64,000 nucleotides of DNA from Bacteroides fragilis. Lineage in GTDB: Bacteria > Bacteroidota > Bacteroidia > Bacteroidales > Bacteroidaceae. The stretch is taken from contig NZ_CP018937.1 of NCBI RefSeq assembly GCF_002849695.1, positions 2,914,001 to 2,978,000 of the forward strand, in the 5' to 3' direction. Position numbers and translations under genes: made by a program. Below the pieces are notes generated by a model. The model saw nothing but the letters and a program-made list of their open reading frames with translations. It had not been told where the DNA came from and made no database searches. Below are positions 8,349 to 16,754 of the stretch, one piece after another. Every line of letters begins with the position of its first letter. Within the stretch, counting starts at the first letter, position 1.

Positions 8349-10661
8349 TCACTCCATAGATATGATCTTAGCGTTTTCGTCATACTGATAAGGAAACCTC
8401 TCTGCCGCCCGGTTCATATCACTGACCTTACCGGTGACAGGACCCGTGATAATTTCCACATCGGTCAGCGTCAAACGGGTTTCATCAGACCCGGTCCCAA
8501 ATCCATACGTTCCTTTATTGCAAGTGGTATAGCACCCGGTCATTCGGGCTACTCCATCGTAGAGGTCATATCGCCCGAACAGTCCGCCTACATTTTTATC
8601 ATAGCTGCCGGTCGTGCTGACGGTTCCCGTAGCGTAACAGGCCAGTATAGATTGCGTAGATTGCTGCCGTGAAGCGCCGATAAGTCCGCCCAAATAATTC
8701 TCCCGATTATGGGTAGCGGACGACACGTCCCCCGTGGCGTAACACAGCACAATGCTTTGTGTAGCGCCATTCATGTCATTGCGCCCTATCAGCCCTCCCA
8801 GGTTAACTGGGCCGTTTCCACCGGAAGTAACCGTTCCGGTAGCATAACAGGCCATAATCGTCTGCGCGCTAAAACTACTGGAGTTCCCCCCGATCAACCC
8901 ACCGGCATAGGACCCTCGCACACCGGTCAGAATTACATTGCCCGTGGCGGAACAGTCCGTAATGGTACCGACTTGCTGGGCCAAGCCTATCAATCCGCCC
9001 ACAACATTTTCGGCAGCCACAGCGCAGGCAGCCCTGCTATGAAGAACGGTACCTGCATTGACATCCCCTATCAGTCCGCCTACATAACTCTGTCCGATAA
9101 TTTCTCCGCCAAGCACCGTGCAAGATTCTATGTCGCTATTTTCCGCCACTCCTATCAGGCCGCCGATATTTCCACAATTCTCACCGTTAACTTCTATATC
9201 CGTCACCTGACAACCGGTAACCGTACTGCCCTGGGCTCCTCCGATCAGTCCGCCTATACGCTCCCCTTGAAGCATCTCGAATTTCGGAGATTCAATCCGG
9301 ATATTCTTTATCTCCGCCGACACGGCGTAGCCCACTAATCCATAGTAATAAAAGACATCCGCTTTTTCTATTTTCAGGTTCGACACCGTATGCCCCTGTC
9401 CGTCCAGCACACCGCTGAAGCCGGCCGAACCCAATTCCCCTCCGACAGGCGTCCAGCGGGTCCCGTTCAGGTCGATGTCCGCTTCAAGCCTGAAATGCCT
9501 GCCGCTGTACGCATCGCCCCGGTTCACACTGTAGGCCAGCCCCATCAGGTCCGCTTTGTTCCTGATCCGGTAGGGTTTGGCTGCCGTACCGTCATTTTCG
9601 GCGTTCTTCGTCAGGCTCAGGAGGTAGAAAGTGCTGTGTCCCGCATTGTCCGTAGCCATCAGCGTCACGTCATTCTTTCCGGTGATGGCGGTGGCATCGA
9701 TCTTCCTGTTTGTCTCGTCAACAGTCACAAGCCATCCGTCATTGGTTTGCCTGAACAGCGATACACGCACTTTACCGGCATCTCCCTTTATTTGATAGGT
9801 GATTCCGTCCATCTCGTCCATGGCGATGGTCCGGCTCAGGTCTATCGGAGTGGTCCCCGAAAAGAAATCCAGCCCCAGCGCGATATACTTAGGGATGCGC
9901 AAAGTGGGATTGTCCGTCAGATCGTCCGGAGTGTTATCAGACAGAATGAACACGACGTAATCCGGATCCGAATTGTCCATGCCCGCGAAAACAGCGTCTT
10001 TTCCATCGGTTCCGTTGGTTCCGTCAACCCCGTCAGTTCCATTAGTTCCGTTATCGCCGGATACCTTCGTCCATGTCCCGCCGCCATCTACCGAAAGATA
10101 CACAGCGTCCGCCTTGTACCCGTCCCCCAATTCCGACCCGGTTTTCAAAGTCGGGGAAATTGCCTTATCACCTTCATCCCCGGTGGTACGTATCTTGTCT
10201 CCATTGGCATCCGTCATCCAGGCCGGAGCACCTGTGCCCGTCTGCACGGTCCAGTAGTACAGGTCGTCGGCGGCTTTGGCCACTCCTATAACCGGGCTTA
10301 CTCCGTTGACTCCGTCCTTGCCATCTTTGTCATCCTCACCGTCTTTGCCGTCTTCACCATCCTGACCGTCCTTGCCGTTCTTTATGGTAATATTGCCTCC
10401 TTTCGAGAACGTGATGACATACCCCTCTTCTGACGGCGTCACCCCGGTCACAAAATCATTATTTTCCAGAGCTTCCACCAATCCTTTCAATGATAGAATC
10501 TCTTGGTTTACGGTAGTACACCACTTTTCCAGTTCGGCTACCTTACCTTCCACCTGATCCAGACGCCCCCTTAATTCGGAGTCGTCATAATAGCAAGAAG
10601 ACACTGCGAATAAGGATATTCCTATCAGCGCAGTTCTAATACATAAAAATGACCTTTTCAT
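8349..10661 (-). CDS. Surface lipoprotein with coiled coil, collagen-like repeats and GLUG repeats
   Basis: 770 residues. The signal ends in AVSSC (lipidated Cys about residue 23), then acidic residues suggesting surface export. Residues about 27-68 form a heptad-rich coil (DQVEGKVAELEKWCTTV), as in the DUF4988/PL29-N region. Next are collagen-like G-x-x runs (NGKDGQDGEDGKDGED at about 92-116; GTNGTDGVDGTNGTDGKD at about 205-222), an Ig-like part, and from about residue 395 on GLUG-type repeats (NIGGLIGVAENSDI; YVGGLIGDVNAGTV; YAGGLIGGNSS). This architecture suggests a trimeric stalk with a beta-solenoid adhesin-like tip; no catalytic residues are evident. A -7-like box (TAACTTTG, minus strand) lies at 10711-10718, and the invertible segment at 10811-11042 is 150 bp upstream. 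Function beyond surface exposure is inference. Confidence 0.85.
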   Translation of the reverse strand: MKRSFLCIRTALIGISLFAVSSCYYDDSELRGRLDQVEGKVAELEKWCTTVNQEILSLKGLVEALENNDFVTGVTPSEEGYVITFSKGGNITIKNGKDGQDGEDGKDGEDDKDGKDGVNGVSPVIGVAKAADDLYYWTVQTGTGAPAWMTDANGDKIRTTGDEGDKAISPTLKTGSELGDGYKADAVYLSVDGGGTWTKVSGDNGTNGTDGVDGTNGTDGKDAVFAGMDNSDPDYVVFILSDNTPDDLTDNPTLRIPKYIALGLDFFSGTTPIDLSRTIAMDEMDGITYQIKGDAGKVRVSLFRQTNDGWLVTVDETNRKIDATAITGKNDVTLMATDNAGHSTFYLLSLTKNAENDGTAAKPYRIRNKADLMGLAYSVNRGDAYSGRHFRLEADIDLNGTRWTPVGGELGSAGFSGVLDGQGHTVSNLKIEKADVFYYYGLVGYAVSAEIKNIRIESPKFEMLQGERIGGLIGGAQGSTVTGCQVTDIEVNGENCGNIGGLIGVAENSDIESCTVLGGEIIGQSYVGGLIGDVNAGTVLHSRAACAVAAENVVGGLIGLAQQVGTITDCSATGNVILTGVRGSYAGGLIGGNSSSFSAQTIMACYATGTVTSGGNGPVNLGGLIGRNDMNGATQSIVLCYATGDVSSATHNRENYLGGLIGASRQQSTQSILACYATGTVSTTGSYDKNVGGLFGRYDLYDGVARMTGCYTTCNKGTYGFGTGSDETRLTLTDVEIITGPVTGKVSDMNRAAERFPYQYDENAKIISME

Positions 10662-10810
10662 AAATATTCAATTATCATATTAATAAAACGAATTAGCAGC
10701 CAAATGCTTACAAAGTTACTCTTTGTCCTATTTCAAGACACGGGCACGATATAATCATTTTATTATCAGTACATTGCAATCTCCAAGCAGTATCTTTCAT
10801 TACTATTTGT

Positions 10811-11042
10811 GTTTCAAAAAACGTACGTCTTTTGGCACTCCACTTTTCAAGTTTTAATTCACATTTCATTGTATCAGCTTTTCAACCTTCTCACCCGATG
10901 GTCAAAAATGCCTTGAAACCACGATAAAAACGCCTTTTGACAAACATAAATACATTTTATCCAAAAATATTATTTATAAATTATTTGGATAAACAAGAAG
11001 AAGAGACTATTTTTGTGCCAAAAGACGTACGTTTTTTGAAAC
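10811..11042. promoter_or_regulatory. Putative invertible promoter segment bounded by 28-bp perfect inverted repeats
   Basis: Positions 10811-10838 and 11015-11042 are exact reverse complements over 28 bp, each with the core ACGTACGT; the 176 bp between them contain no gene. A promoter sits at the inner edge of the right repeat, pointing right. Inverting the segment would point it at the lipoprotein gene that starts at 10661. This is the layout of the phase-variable promoters of Bacteroides surface loci, which are flipped in trans by a site-specific invertase (Mpi-type in B. fragilis). No invertase gene is in the window. The remainder of 10662-11202 shows nothing else gene-like. Confidence 0.75.
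10984..11015 (+). promoter_or_regulatory. Promoter inside the invertible segment, currently facing right
   Basis: TTTG (10984-10987), 20-nt spacer, TATTTTTG (11008-11015): a near-ideal Bacteroides promoter. Its -7 box ends exactly where the right inverted repeat begins, so transcription would start inside the repeat whichever way the segment faces. Confidence 0.7.
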
Positions 11043-11162
11043 AGATAAATAAGTATATTCTTCTTATAATCAGTAATATATTCCAAACATCACCAGACAT
11101 TTCTTATTTATTAAAGAATGTTATCAAAGCCTCTAAACCGTTCGTTTTTCACTAATATACCT

Positions 11163-11170
11163 TAATTTTG
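11163..11170 (+). promoter_or_regulatory. -7 box upstream of the frameshifted cassette gene
   Basis: TAATTTTG, 33 bp before the ATG at 11203. A clear TTTG -33 element is not present at the right spacing. It gives the cassette its own promoter in addition to any read-through from the invertible one. Confidence 0.5.
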
Positions 11171-11202
11171 CAGCTTCATTTATTGTAAATAATAATAAAA
11201 TA

Positions 11203-11576
11203 ATGAAGAAAGAATTTTTTTTAAATGTGAGGCTGAAATCAACGAAGGAAGCCTGAAATTAGTGTTTGAAGACCCGGAAGAGATTCTGGAAGTATGTAAC
11301 AAGATTTACTCTACGAAAGAGGATCGAATTGTCATACAAAGAGAAAGAAATCAGTTACTTACGTTTGCTCTCCGGAATGCGGTCAGCCTCGATACCTTCG
11401 ATCCGGACAAGCCGTTCATCCCCCATCTGACACACCAGCTATGCCGTGCCTATGACTTCCGGAGCATCTACCGTCCTCAACAGTCCGTATCGGAGGAATA
11501 CATTGAAAGAGAGCTGTTTAAGCTCTGGAACGAGATGAAAGAGAAAAACAATGAAGAAACACTCCGGAAGGCGTAG
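11203..11576 (+). pseudogene. Small cassette gene with a poly-T frameshift, unknown function
   Basis: From ATG 11203 the frame reads MKKEFF and then stops at 11254-11256. A run of eight T (11215-11222) sits at codons 5-7; one more T would join this start to the open frame that continues to 11576 (KCEAEINEGSLKLVFEDPEE, then EVCNKIYSTKEDRIVIQRER). Without a shift, the only start is a GTG at 11262, giving 104 residues and losing a protein-like N-terminus. So this is either a one-base deletion, a phase-variable homopolymer, or a site of transcriptional slippage. The product would be about 124 residues, charged, with no recognised domain. It is the first gene of the cassette leading to the DUF4373 and primase-helicase genes. 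Confidence 0.55.
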
Positions 11577-11691
11577 AACGCCTCCGGAGGATTATATGGA
11601 AATACGCACCCGAAGCCCTACCTTTGCTGCTGCAGAATAGGTTTGAAAGAAAGCACTCTGCACAGAATCAAATCATTTAACTTGCACTATT

Positions 11692-12669
11692 ATGAAATAC
11701 GAATTATTTTTCCGCTATCGCGTCAGCATGATGTCCGACGACCGGGTGATCGCCCTATGCGAACAGAACGGCATAGAAGGCATAGGCATCTATACCGTCC
11801 TGCTGGCCGAGTTACGACAACACGAGGGGTATCGCTGCGCCTTTGCTTCACTGCCTGCACTGGCACGCCGCTGGAATGTATCCCTGGAAAAGCTGCAAAA
11901 GATAGTGTGCGACTTCCGCCAGTTCCGCCTCTACACGGAAGACGAAAGCGGGCGCAGCTTCTCAAGCATCTATCTCGACGAAGAGATGAACACCGAACCG
12001 GATACCCCCGTCCGGAACCGCATTTCAACCGGGACGGACCGTCGAGAATCCGCTGCAACCGGGACTGCGGTTGCCGGAGCCACCACCGCGGGTGGGGTGA
12101 AAGTCACCGTGAAACGTGCTGCCAACGGGCGTTTCACCGCAACACGGTGTAAGAAAAAGAATATATTAAAAGAAAAAGAAGAAGAAGAGATAATCAGGAC
12201 TGCCCCCGAGCCTCCTTCCGTCCCAATAACGGAACCGCCCCGACAGCCCTCGCCGCAAAGATGGGAAACATACGTGGAGAGTGCTTTCGGCGAACAGTCG
12301 TGGCTGGAGGTGCAGGCCATGCACTCAGGCATGGGCTTCCGCTTCATGGAGCTGCTGCCACACATCCGGACATTCTTCAAGCAACATATCGTGACGTATG
12401 GCAAAGAGCAAACCCTCTTCTCCATAGCCGACGCCAAAAGTTACTTCAGCAACTTCATCCGTCGCGGCTCTGCCACCCGGCAGGCGCTGGACACTGTGCT
12501 GAACCGCCTGGAAGCAACCGAACGCCGAGCAGACGCTTACCGCTTTGAGCAGCACGACCCGCTGACAGGAGCCCGCTCTTATTGCGGAGAGCACATCCCG
12601 GACGAAGCACCGCCCCGCCCGTCGGAGAACGCCGTGTGGAGCTCCGAGTCGGGGAAGTGGACGGAATGA
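11692..12669 (+). CDS. DUF4373/Lin1244-like protein (replication-initiation-type)
   Basis: 325 residues. The N-terminal 100 residues carry the Lin1244/Lin1753-like (DUF4373) pattern: MKYELFFRYRVSMMSDDRVI, GIEGIGIYTVLLAELRQHEG, FASLPALARRWNVSLEKLQK. This is a winged-helix-like domain found in phage and plasmid replication proteins. A low-complexity linker (KEKEEEEIIRTAPEPPS) and a C-terminal region (WLEVQAMHSGMGFRFMELLP; TYGKEQTLFSIADAKSYFSN) follow. DNA binding is inferred from the family. The primase-helicase gene 1.6 kb downstream suggests a joint role in DNA replication, but the intervening Rpn gene and hairpins may have split an older operon. Confidence 0.75.
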   Translation: MKYELFFRYRVSMMSDDRVIALCEQNGIEGIGIYTVLLAELRQHEGYRCAFASLPALARRWNVSLEKLQKIVCDFRQFRLYTEDESGRSFSSIYLDEEMNTEPDTPVRNRISTGTDRRESAATGTAVAGATTAGGVKVTVKRAANGRFTATRCKKKNILKEKEEEEIIRTAPEPPSVPITEPPRQPSPQRWETYVESAFGEQSWLEVQAMHSGMGFRFMELLPHIRTFFKQHIVTYGKEQTLFSIADAKSYFSNFIRRGSATRQALDTVLNRLEATERRADAYRFEQHDPLTGARSYCGEHIPDEAPPRPSENAVWSSESGKWTE

Positions 12670-12768
12670 CGGCACCACCGGAGACTAATGGCGGCAGGGA
12701 GAACGGTCTCTGCCGGCAGGAAACGTAAAGAAAACCAATATCGCTCTTTGACTTATCGGAAACGGACA

Positions 12769-12993
12769 TTCACCACAGAGGACACAGAGGACACGGAGTT
12801 TTTTTAGACAGATGAACAAAAGAACAAATTATTCTTTATGTGTTCATCTGTTCTTCTGTCTGAAAACTCACCACAGAATATCACAGAGTTTTTTTAGACA
12901 GAAGAACAAACGATTCTTTATGTGTTCTTTTGTTCTTCTGTCTGAAAACAGGCAGGGCGCAGCCAATTAATCTCCGTGTGAGACTTTGTGATA
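12769..12993. repeat. Dispersed hairpin repeat, tandem double copy 4
   Basis: Two head-to-tail units: TTCACCACAGAGGACACAG then a nested hairpin (AGACAGATGAACAAAAGAAC ... GTTCATCTGTTCTTCTGTCT), followed by TCACCACAGAATATCACAG and a second nested hairpin. The right end (GCGCAGCCAATTAATCTC, 12957-12974) recurs exactly at 14128-14145 on the other side of the Rpn gene. It fills most of the 404-bp gap 12670-13073, where I see no gene. Confidence 0.8.
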
Positions 12994-13073
12994 AATTAAA
13001 CAGGCTCTAATTTGGAATCATCCCTTTTAAAAGCTATATTTGCGGGATATGAATACAAAGAGGAGGTACGATA

Positions 13074-14009
13074 ATGGATTATACAGACAGATATATCCGA
13101 TTTGACTGGGCGGTGAAACGGCTGTTGCGCAATAAAGCCAACTTCGGCGTGCTGGAGGGTTTCCTCACAGTGCTGCTGAACGAACCGATACGCATCGTAG
13201 AGATACTGGAAAGTGAAGGAAACCAACAGCGCGAAAACGAGAAATTCAACCGCGTGGACATCAAGGCACGGAACAGCAAAGACGAAATCATCATCGTAGA
13301 GGTGCAGAACACCCGCGAAATCTATTATCTGGAGCGAATCCTCTTCGGAGTGGCAAAGGCCATCACAGAGCATATCGAACTGGGAGAACTCTACTCGGAG
13401 GTGAAGAAGGTGTACTCCGTCAGCATACTCTATTTCGACATCGGACGGGGAAACGACTACCTATATCACGGGCAGAACACTTTCGTGGGGGTACATACAG
13501 GCGACTTCCTTGAAGTGACCACTAAAGAGAAGAACGCCATCATACGGAAACTGCCTGCCGAAATCTTCCCCGAATACTTCCTGATCCGGGTGAACGAATT
13601 CAACAAAGTAGCCGTCACTCCCCTCGAAGAATGGATTGAATATCTCAAAACCGGCATCATCCGCCCGGATACAAAAGCACCCGGACTGGAAGAGGCACGC
13701 CGGAAACTGATTTATTACAACATGGATAAAAAAGAACGACTGGCGTATGACGAGCATATCAATGCTGTCATGATACAAAATGACGTGCTGAGTACAGCCG
13801 CACTGGAAGGCAGACAAGAAGGCAGACAGGAAGGGCTGGCGGAAGGCAGACAGGAAGGGCTGGCGGAAGGCAGACAGGAAGGATTTAAGAAAGGACGGAT
13901 CGAAGAGAAAAGAGAAAACGCCCGAAAGATGAAATCACTGAACCTCCCGCCCGAAACCATTCACCAAATAACGGGCCTGCCCATTGAAGAAATAGAAAAG
14001 CTATCTTAA
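13074..14009 (+). CDS. Rpn-family PD-(D/E)XK nuclease (transposase-like)
   Basis: 311 residues. The opening YTDRYIRFDWAVKRLLRNKA matches the Rpn/PDDEXK_2 'recombination-promoting nuclease/putative transposase' family, and the nuclease core is visible as FNRVDIKARNSKDEIIIVEVQN (D...E-x-Q, about residues 60-81). The C-terminus has tandem GRQEGLAE repeats coded by near-identical 24-bp units (about 13806-13883), a common feature of the family, ending in the helix pair LNLPPETIHQITGLPIEEIE. Rpn proteins stimulate recA-independent DNA exchange in E. coli; that activity is not proven here. The gene is bracketed by hairpin repeats that share an 18-bp block, so the unit may be mobile. Confidence 0.87.
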   Translation: MDYTDRYIRFDWAVKRLLRNKANFGVLEGFLTVLLNEPIRIVEILESEGNQQRENEKFNRVDIKARNSKDEIIIVEVQNTREIYYLERILFGVAKAITEHIELGELYSEVKKVYSVSILYFDIGRGNDYLYHGQNTFVGVHTGDFLEVTTKEKNAIIRKLPAEIFPEYFLIRVNEFNKVAVTPLEEWIEYLKTGIIRPDTKAPGLEEARRKLIYYNMDKKERLAYDEHINAVMIQNDVLSTAALEGRQEGRQEGLAEGRQEGLAEGRQEGFKKGRIEEKRENARKMKSLNLPPETIHQITGLPIEEIEKLS

Positions 14010-14015
14010 GGATAC

Positions 14016-14174
14016 TCACCACAGAGGACACAGAGGACACAGAGTTTTTTTAGACAAAAGAACAAAAGAGCAAATTATCCTTTATTTGTTTGTTCTTCTG
14101 TTCTTTTGTCTGAAAACTTACTACAGAGCGCAGCCAATTAATCTCTCTGTGCCCTCTGTGTCCTCTGTGGTGAA
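14016..14174. repeat. Dispersed hairpin repeat, copy 5 (with nested AGACA hairpin)
   Basis: Starts TCACCACAGAGGACACAGAG 6 bp after the Rpn stop and ends CTCTGTGTCCTCTGTGGTGA. Between lie the nested hairpin (AGACAAAAGAACAAAAGAGC ... GTTCTTCTGTTCTTTTGTCT) and GCGCAGCCAATTAATCTC (14128-14145), shared with copy 4. It occupies most of the gap to the primase-helicase. Confidence 0.85.
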
Positions 14175-14246
14175 ATCAAAACCATTACCCAGATTTCCGT
14201 TTCCGGCAAGTTTAGAGAAACGCCTAAAAACAAATGGAAATCGACC

Positions 14247-16115
14247 ATGAAATCATTTAATTTTCGTGAACTCGGCATCGAATTTGATGCCTACGGCCGC
14301 ACAGCAGGCCACATCAAGACCAAATGCCCCCGATGTATCGGGCAGAGAAGCAACAAAAGTGACAAGTCCCTTTCGGTGGACCTGGACTCAGGACTCTACA
14401 AATGCCATTACTGCGGATGGAGCGGAGTGGCAGACGACGGAAGCGGAAAGCATGGCGGACGAAAGACAGGAGATCCGCTGGTGGACTTCCCCGCCGAAAG
14501 AAACCGGACAAGCCCCCGGCCAACAGCCCCGGACGGCACCGCTGTCCCCCAACGTCCCCAAAAACCTGCCAACGAAACCCCTCTCACTCCGGTGCAACTG
14601 AAATGGCTGGCGGACGAACGCCACATCAGTGCACACGCGGCGGAACAACTGCACATCACCTCGTCGGTGCAATACATGCCCCAAAGCGGACTTGAAGAAC
14701 CCTGTCTCTGCTTCAACTATCTGGAAGAGGGACGGCTGGTAAACATCAAGTTCCGTGCCACGCTCCATAAACACTTCAAAATGCTCACCGGAGCGGAACT
14801 GATTCCCTACAACATCGACGGCATCAAAGGCACCCCGGAATGTATCATCACCGAAGGAGAGTTGGATGCAGCCGCCTTTGTCACGGCAGGGCGCACTGAC
14901 GTGATATCGGTGCCCGGAGGTGCCAACCGTAACCTGAAGTGGATGGACCGCTTTGTGGACAGCCATTTCGAAGATAAGCGGGTGATCTACATAGCCGGCG
15001 ATGCCGACCCGAAAGGGGAAGAACTGAAACAGGAGTTGCTCCGCCGCCTGGGACGCGAACGTTGCAGGGTGGTCAGCTACGGCGAAGGGTGCAAAGACGC
15101 CAACGAGCTGTTGGTAAAGGCGGGTCCGGAAGCATTGTCGCAGGCACTTGCCGACGCCCCGGAGATGCCGTTGGAAGGCGTATATACAGCGGCCGATGTG
15201 GACGAAGAGATGCGCATACTTTTTGAAAACGGACTGTCACGGGGAGCGGAAACGGGACTGAAGAACCTGGACGACCTCTGCACCTTCGAGACCGGAAGGC
15301 TCTGCGTCATCACGGGACACCCGGGCGACGGAAAATCGGAGTTCACGGACGAACTGGTGCTGCGCCTCTGCCTCAACCACCAATGGCGGACAGCTTATTT
15401 CAGCCCCGAAAACCAACCCCTCCCCTATCACCTGGCCAAACTGACCGAAAAACTGACCGGACAGCGTTTCCGCAAGGGACTGATGACCGAAATGCTCTAC
15501 GAGAAAGCGCAACGCTATCTGGCGGAAAACATTTCGAGCATCCTGCCCAAAGAAGATTTCACCGTAGAATCGATACTGGAACGGGCACGCCAACTGGTGA
15601 GGAGGCGGGGCATCCGCATACTGGTACTGGACCCTTTCAACCGGCTGGAACACCGCATCCCGGGCGGACAGACGGAAACGCAATATATCTCGGCATTCCT
15701 CGACCTGCTGGCAAACTTCGCCCAAAGGCACCAATGCCTCGTCATCCTCGTGGCGCATCCACGCAAGATGCAGACAGACCCGCTGACGAAACGCCTGCCC
15801 GTACCCACGCTGCAGGACATCAACGGATCGGCGGCATTCGTCAATAAATGTGACTTCGGACTGGTGGTGGAACGCGACCGGCAGGCAGGGGTGACACGGG
15901 TACATGTGAAAAAGGTGAAGTTCCGCCACCTGGGAAATATCGGCGAGTGCAGCTTTGTGTTTAATACCGTGAACGGGCGCTACTCGCCCTGCGAAGAGGA
16001 CGCCACGGCGGAACGCCCCGGCGACCGGATACGAAACACACAGTTCGACTCCAAACACTGGTTCGGAATGGGCGGAAACGCGGAGACCGAAAAAACGCTC
16101 GATTTCCTGCCGTGA
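14247..16115 (+). CDS. TWINKLE/T7 gp4-like primase-helicase
   Basis: 622 residues with three parts. Residues about 25-60 are a zinc ribbon (CPRC ... CHYCGW) as in bacteriophage primases. Residues about 200-300 are a TOPRIM fold: the glutamate motif ITEGELDAAAF and the aspartate motif AGDADPKGEE. Residues about 330-600 are a RecA/DnaB-like ATPase with Walker A GHPGDGKSEF and Walker B IRILVLDPFNRL, and a late HVKKVKFRHLGNIGECSF segment. Together these should unwind DNA and prime it. The order (primase before helicase) is that of phage T7 gp4. It ends 18 bp from the convergent DUF4248 gene. No phage structural or integrase gene accompanies it, so it is not an obvious prophage. Confidence 0.9.
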   Translation: MKSFNFRELGIEFDAYGRTAGHIKTKCPRCIGQRSNKSDKSLSVDLDSGLYKCHYCGWSGVADDGSGKHGGRKTGDPLVDFPAERNRTSPRPTAPDGTAVPQRPQKPANETPLTPVQLKWLADERHISAHAAEQLHITSSVQYMPQSGLEEPCLCFNYLEEGRLVNIKFRATLHKHFKMLTGAELIPYNIDGIKGTPECIITEGELDAAAFVTAGRTDVISVPGGANRNLKWMDRFVDSHFEDKRVIYIAGDADPKGEELKQELLRRLGRERCRVVSYGEGCKDANELLVKAGPEALSQALADAPEMPLEGVYTAADVDEEMRILFENGLSRGAETGLKNLDDLCTFETGRLCVITGHPGDGKSEFTDELVLRLCLNHQWRTAYFSPENQPLPYHLAKLTEKLTGQRFRKGLMTEMLYEKAQRYLAENISSILPKEDFTVESILERARQLVRRRGIRILVLDPFNRLEHRIPGGQTETQYISAFLDLLANFAQRHQCLVILVAHPRKMQTDPLTKRLPVPTLQDINGSAAFVNKCDFGLVVERDRQAGVTRVHVKKVKFRHLGNIGECSFVFNTVNGRYSPCEEDATAERPGDRIRNTQFDSKHWFGMGGNAETEKTLDFLP

Positions 16116-16133
16116 AAGACCACCCCGCCATCG

Positions 16134-16379
16134 TCATCCCGGTTCGCCGATTGCCCCTACGATCAACTCCACCTGGGCGGGCGTATAGCGCTTGTCTTTA
16201 GTACGCAGCCCGGTAGCGGAAAGGGCCTCCGTCAGACCGGGAGACTTGCCGATCCATTTGCGCAATTCGCTTGCGGCACTCTTAGGACTGATTTCGGGCA
16301 TATAGAGCGAGGCCAGTTCGGACTTGCCATAACTCTTTATCCGGAACTTTTTCTCTGTGGTTTCTGGTTTCTTTTCCAT
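16134..16379 (-). CDS. DUF4248 family small protein
   Basis: 81 residues from the ATG at 16379; a longer frame (to 16424) runs into the hairpin repeat at 16399 and its extra N-terminus looks non-coding. The sequence FRIKSYGKSELASLYMPEIS followed by AASELRKWI and a C-terminal RTKDKRYTPAQVELIVGAIG is typical of DUF4248, a short helical, possibly DNA-binding family restricted to Bacteroidota. It is convergent with the primase-helicase and divergent from the HU-like gene. The DUF4248-HU-smalltalk order is one I know from many Bacteroides genomes; its role is unknown. Confidence 0.82.
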   Translation of the reverse strand: MEKKPETTEKKFRIKSYGKSELASLYMPEISPKSAASELRKWIGKSPGLTEALSATGLRTKDKRYTPAQVELIVGAIGEPG

Positions 16380-16398
16380 ACTGTTTTTTTGAGTTGGG

Positions 16399-16500
16399 TT
16401 CACCACAGAGGACGCAGAGGACACAGAGTTTTAAATTCTTGTTTATTAAGATATTTAAGAGAAAAATATTCTCTGTGTCCTCCGTGTACTCTGTGGTGAA
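16399..16500. repeat. Dispersed hairpin repeat, copy 6
   Basis: TTCACCACAGAGGACGCAG at the left and CTCCGTGTACTCTGTGGTGA at the right. It lies between the divergent DUF4248 and HU-like genes. The rest of 16501-16754 has no gene that I can support; a frame open there in phase with the HU gene lacks a convincing start. Confidence 0.85.
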
Positions 16501-16754
16501 CCGGATTCATTTTTGCTTTGTGACACTTATTGATTCAGAGTACTAAGATACTAAAAAAGCAGGGAACGGGCAAGGCTTCTTGTCCGTTTTTATCTTCAAA
16601 AAGGCACTTACGGGACCAAAGAGCCGCCAATGCCCGCATCTTGCCCCGGACAGCCTGTGGGATAAAGCATAAGTACTACCTTTACATCGTAATCAGAAAG
16701 GCCTTGATGTATTACAGAAAGAAAACATTTTATGAATCCAAAAAACATTTTATT

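Noticed and set aside
8588..8770. Small frames around the GLUG repeats
   Set aside because: They are shadows produced by repetitive coding sequence of the lipoprotein gene.
12769..14174. CRISPR array (tandem GAGGACACAGAGGACAC motifs)
   Set aside because: The units are palindromic hairpins without regular unique spacers, and there are no cas genes.
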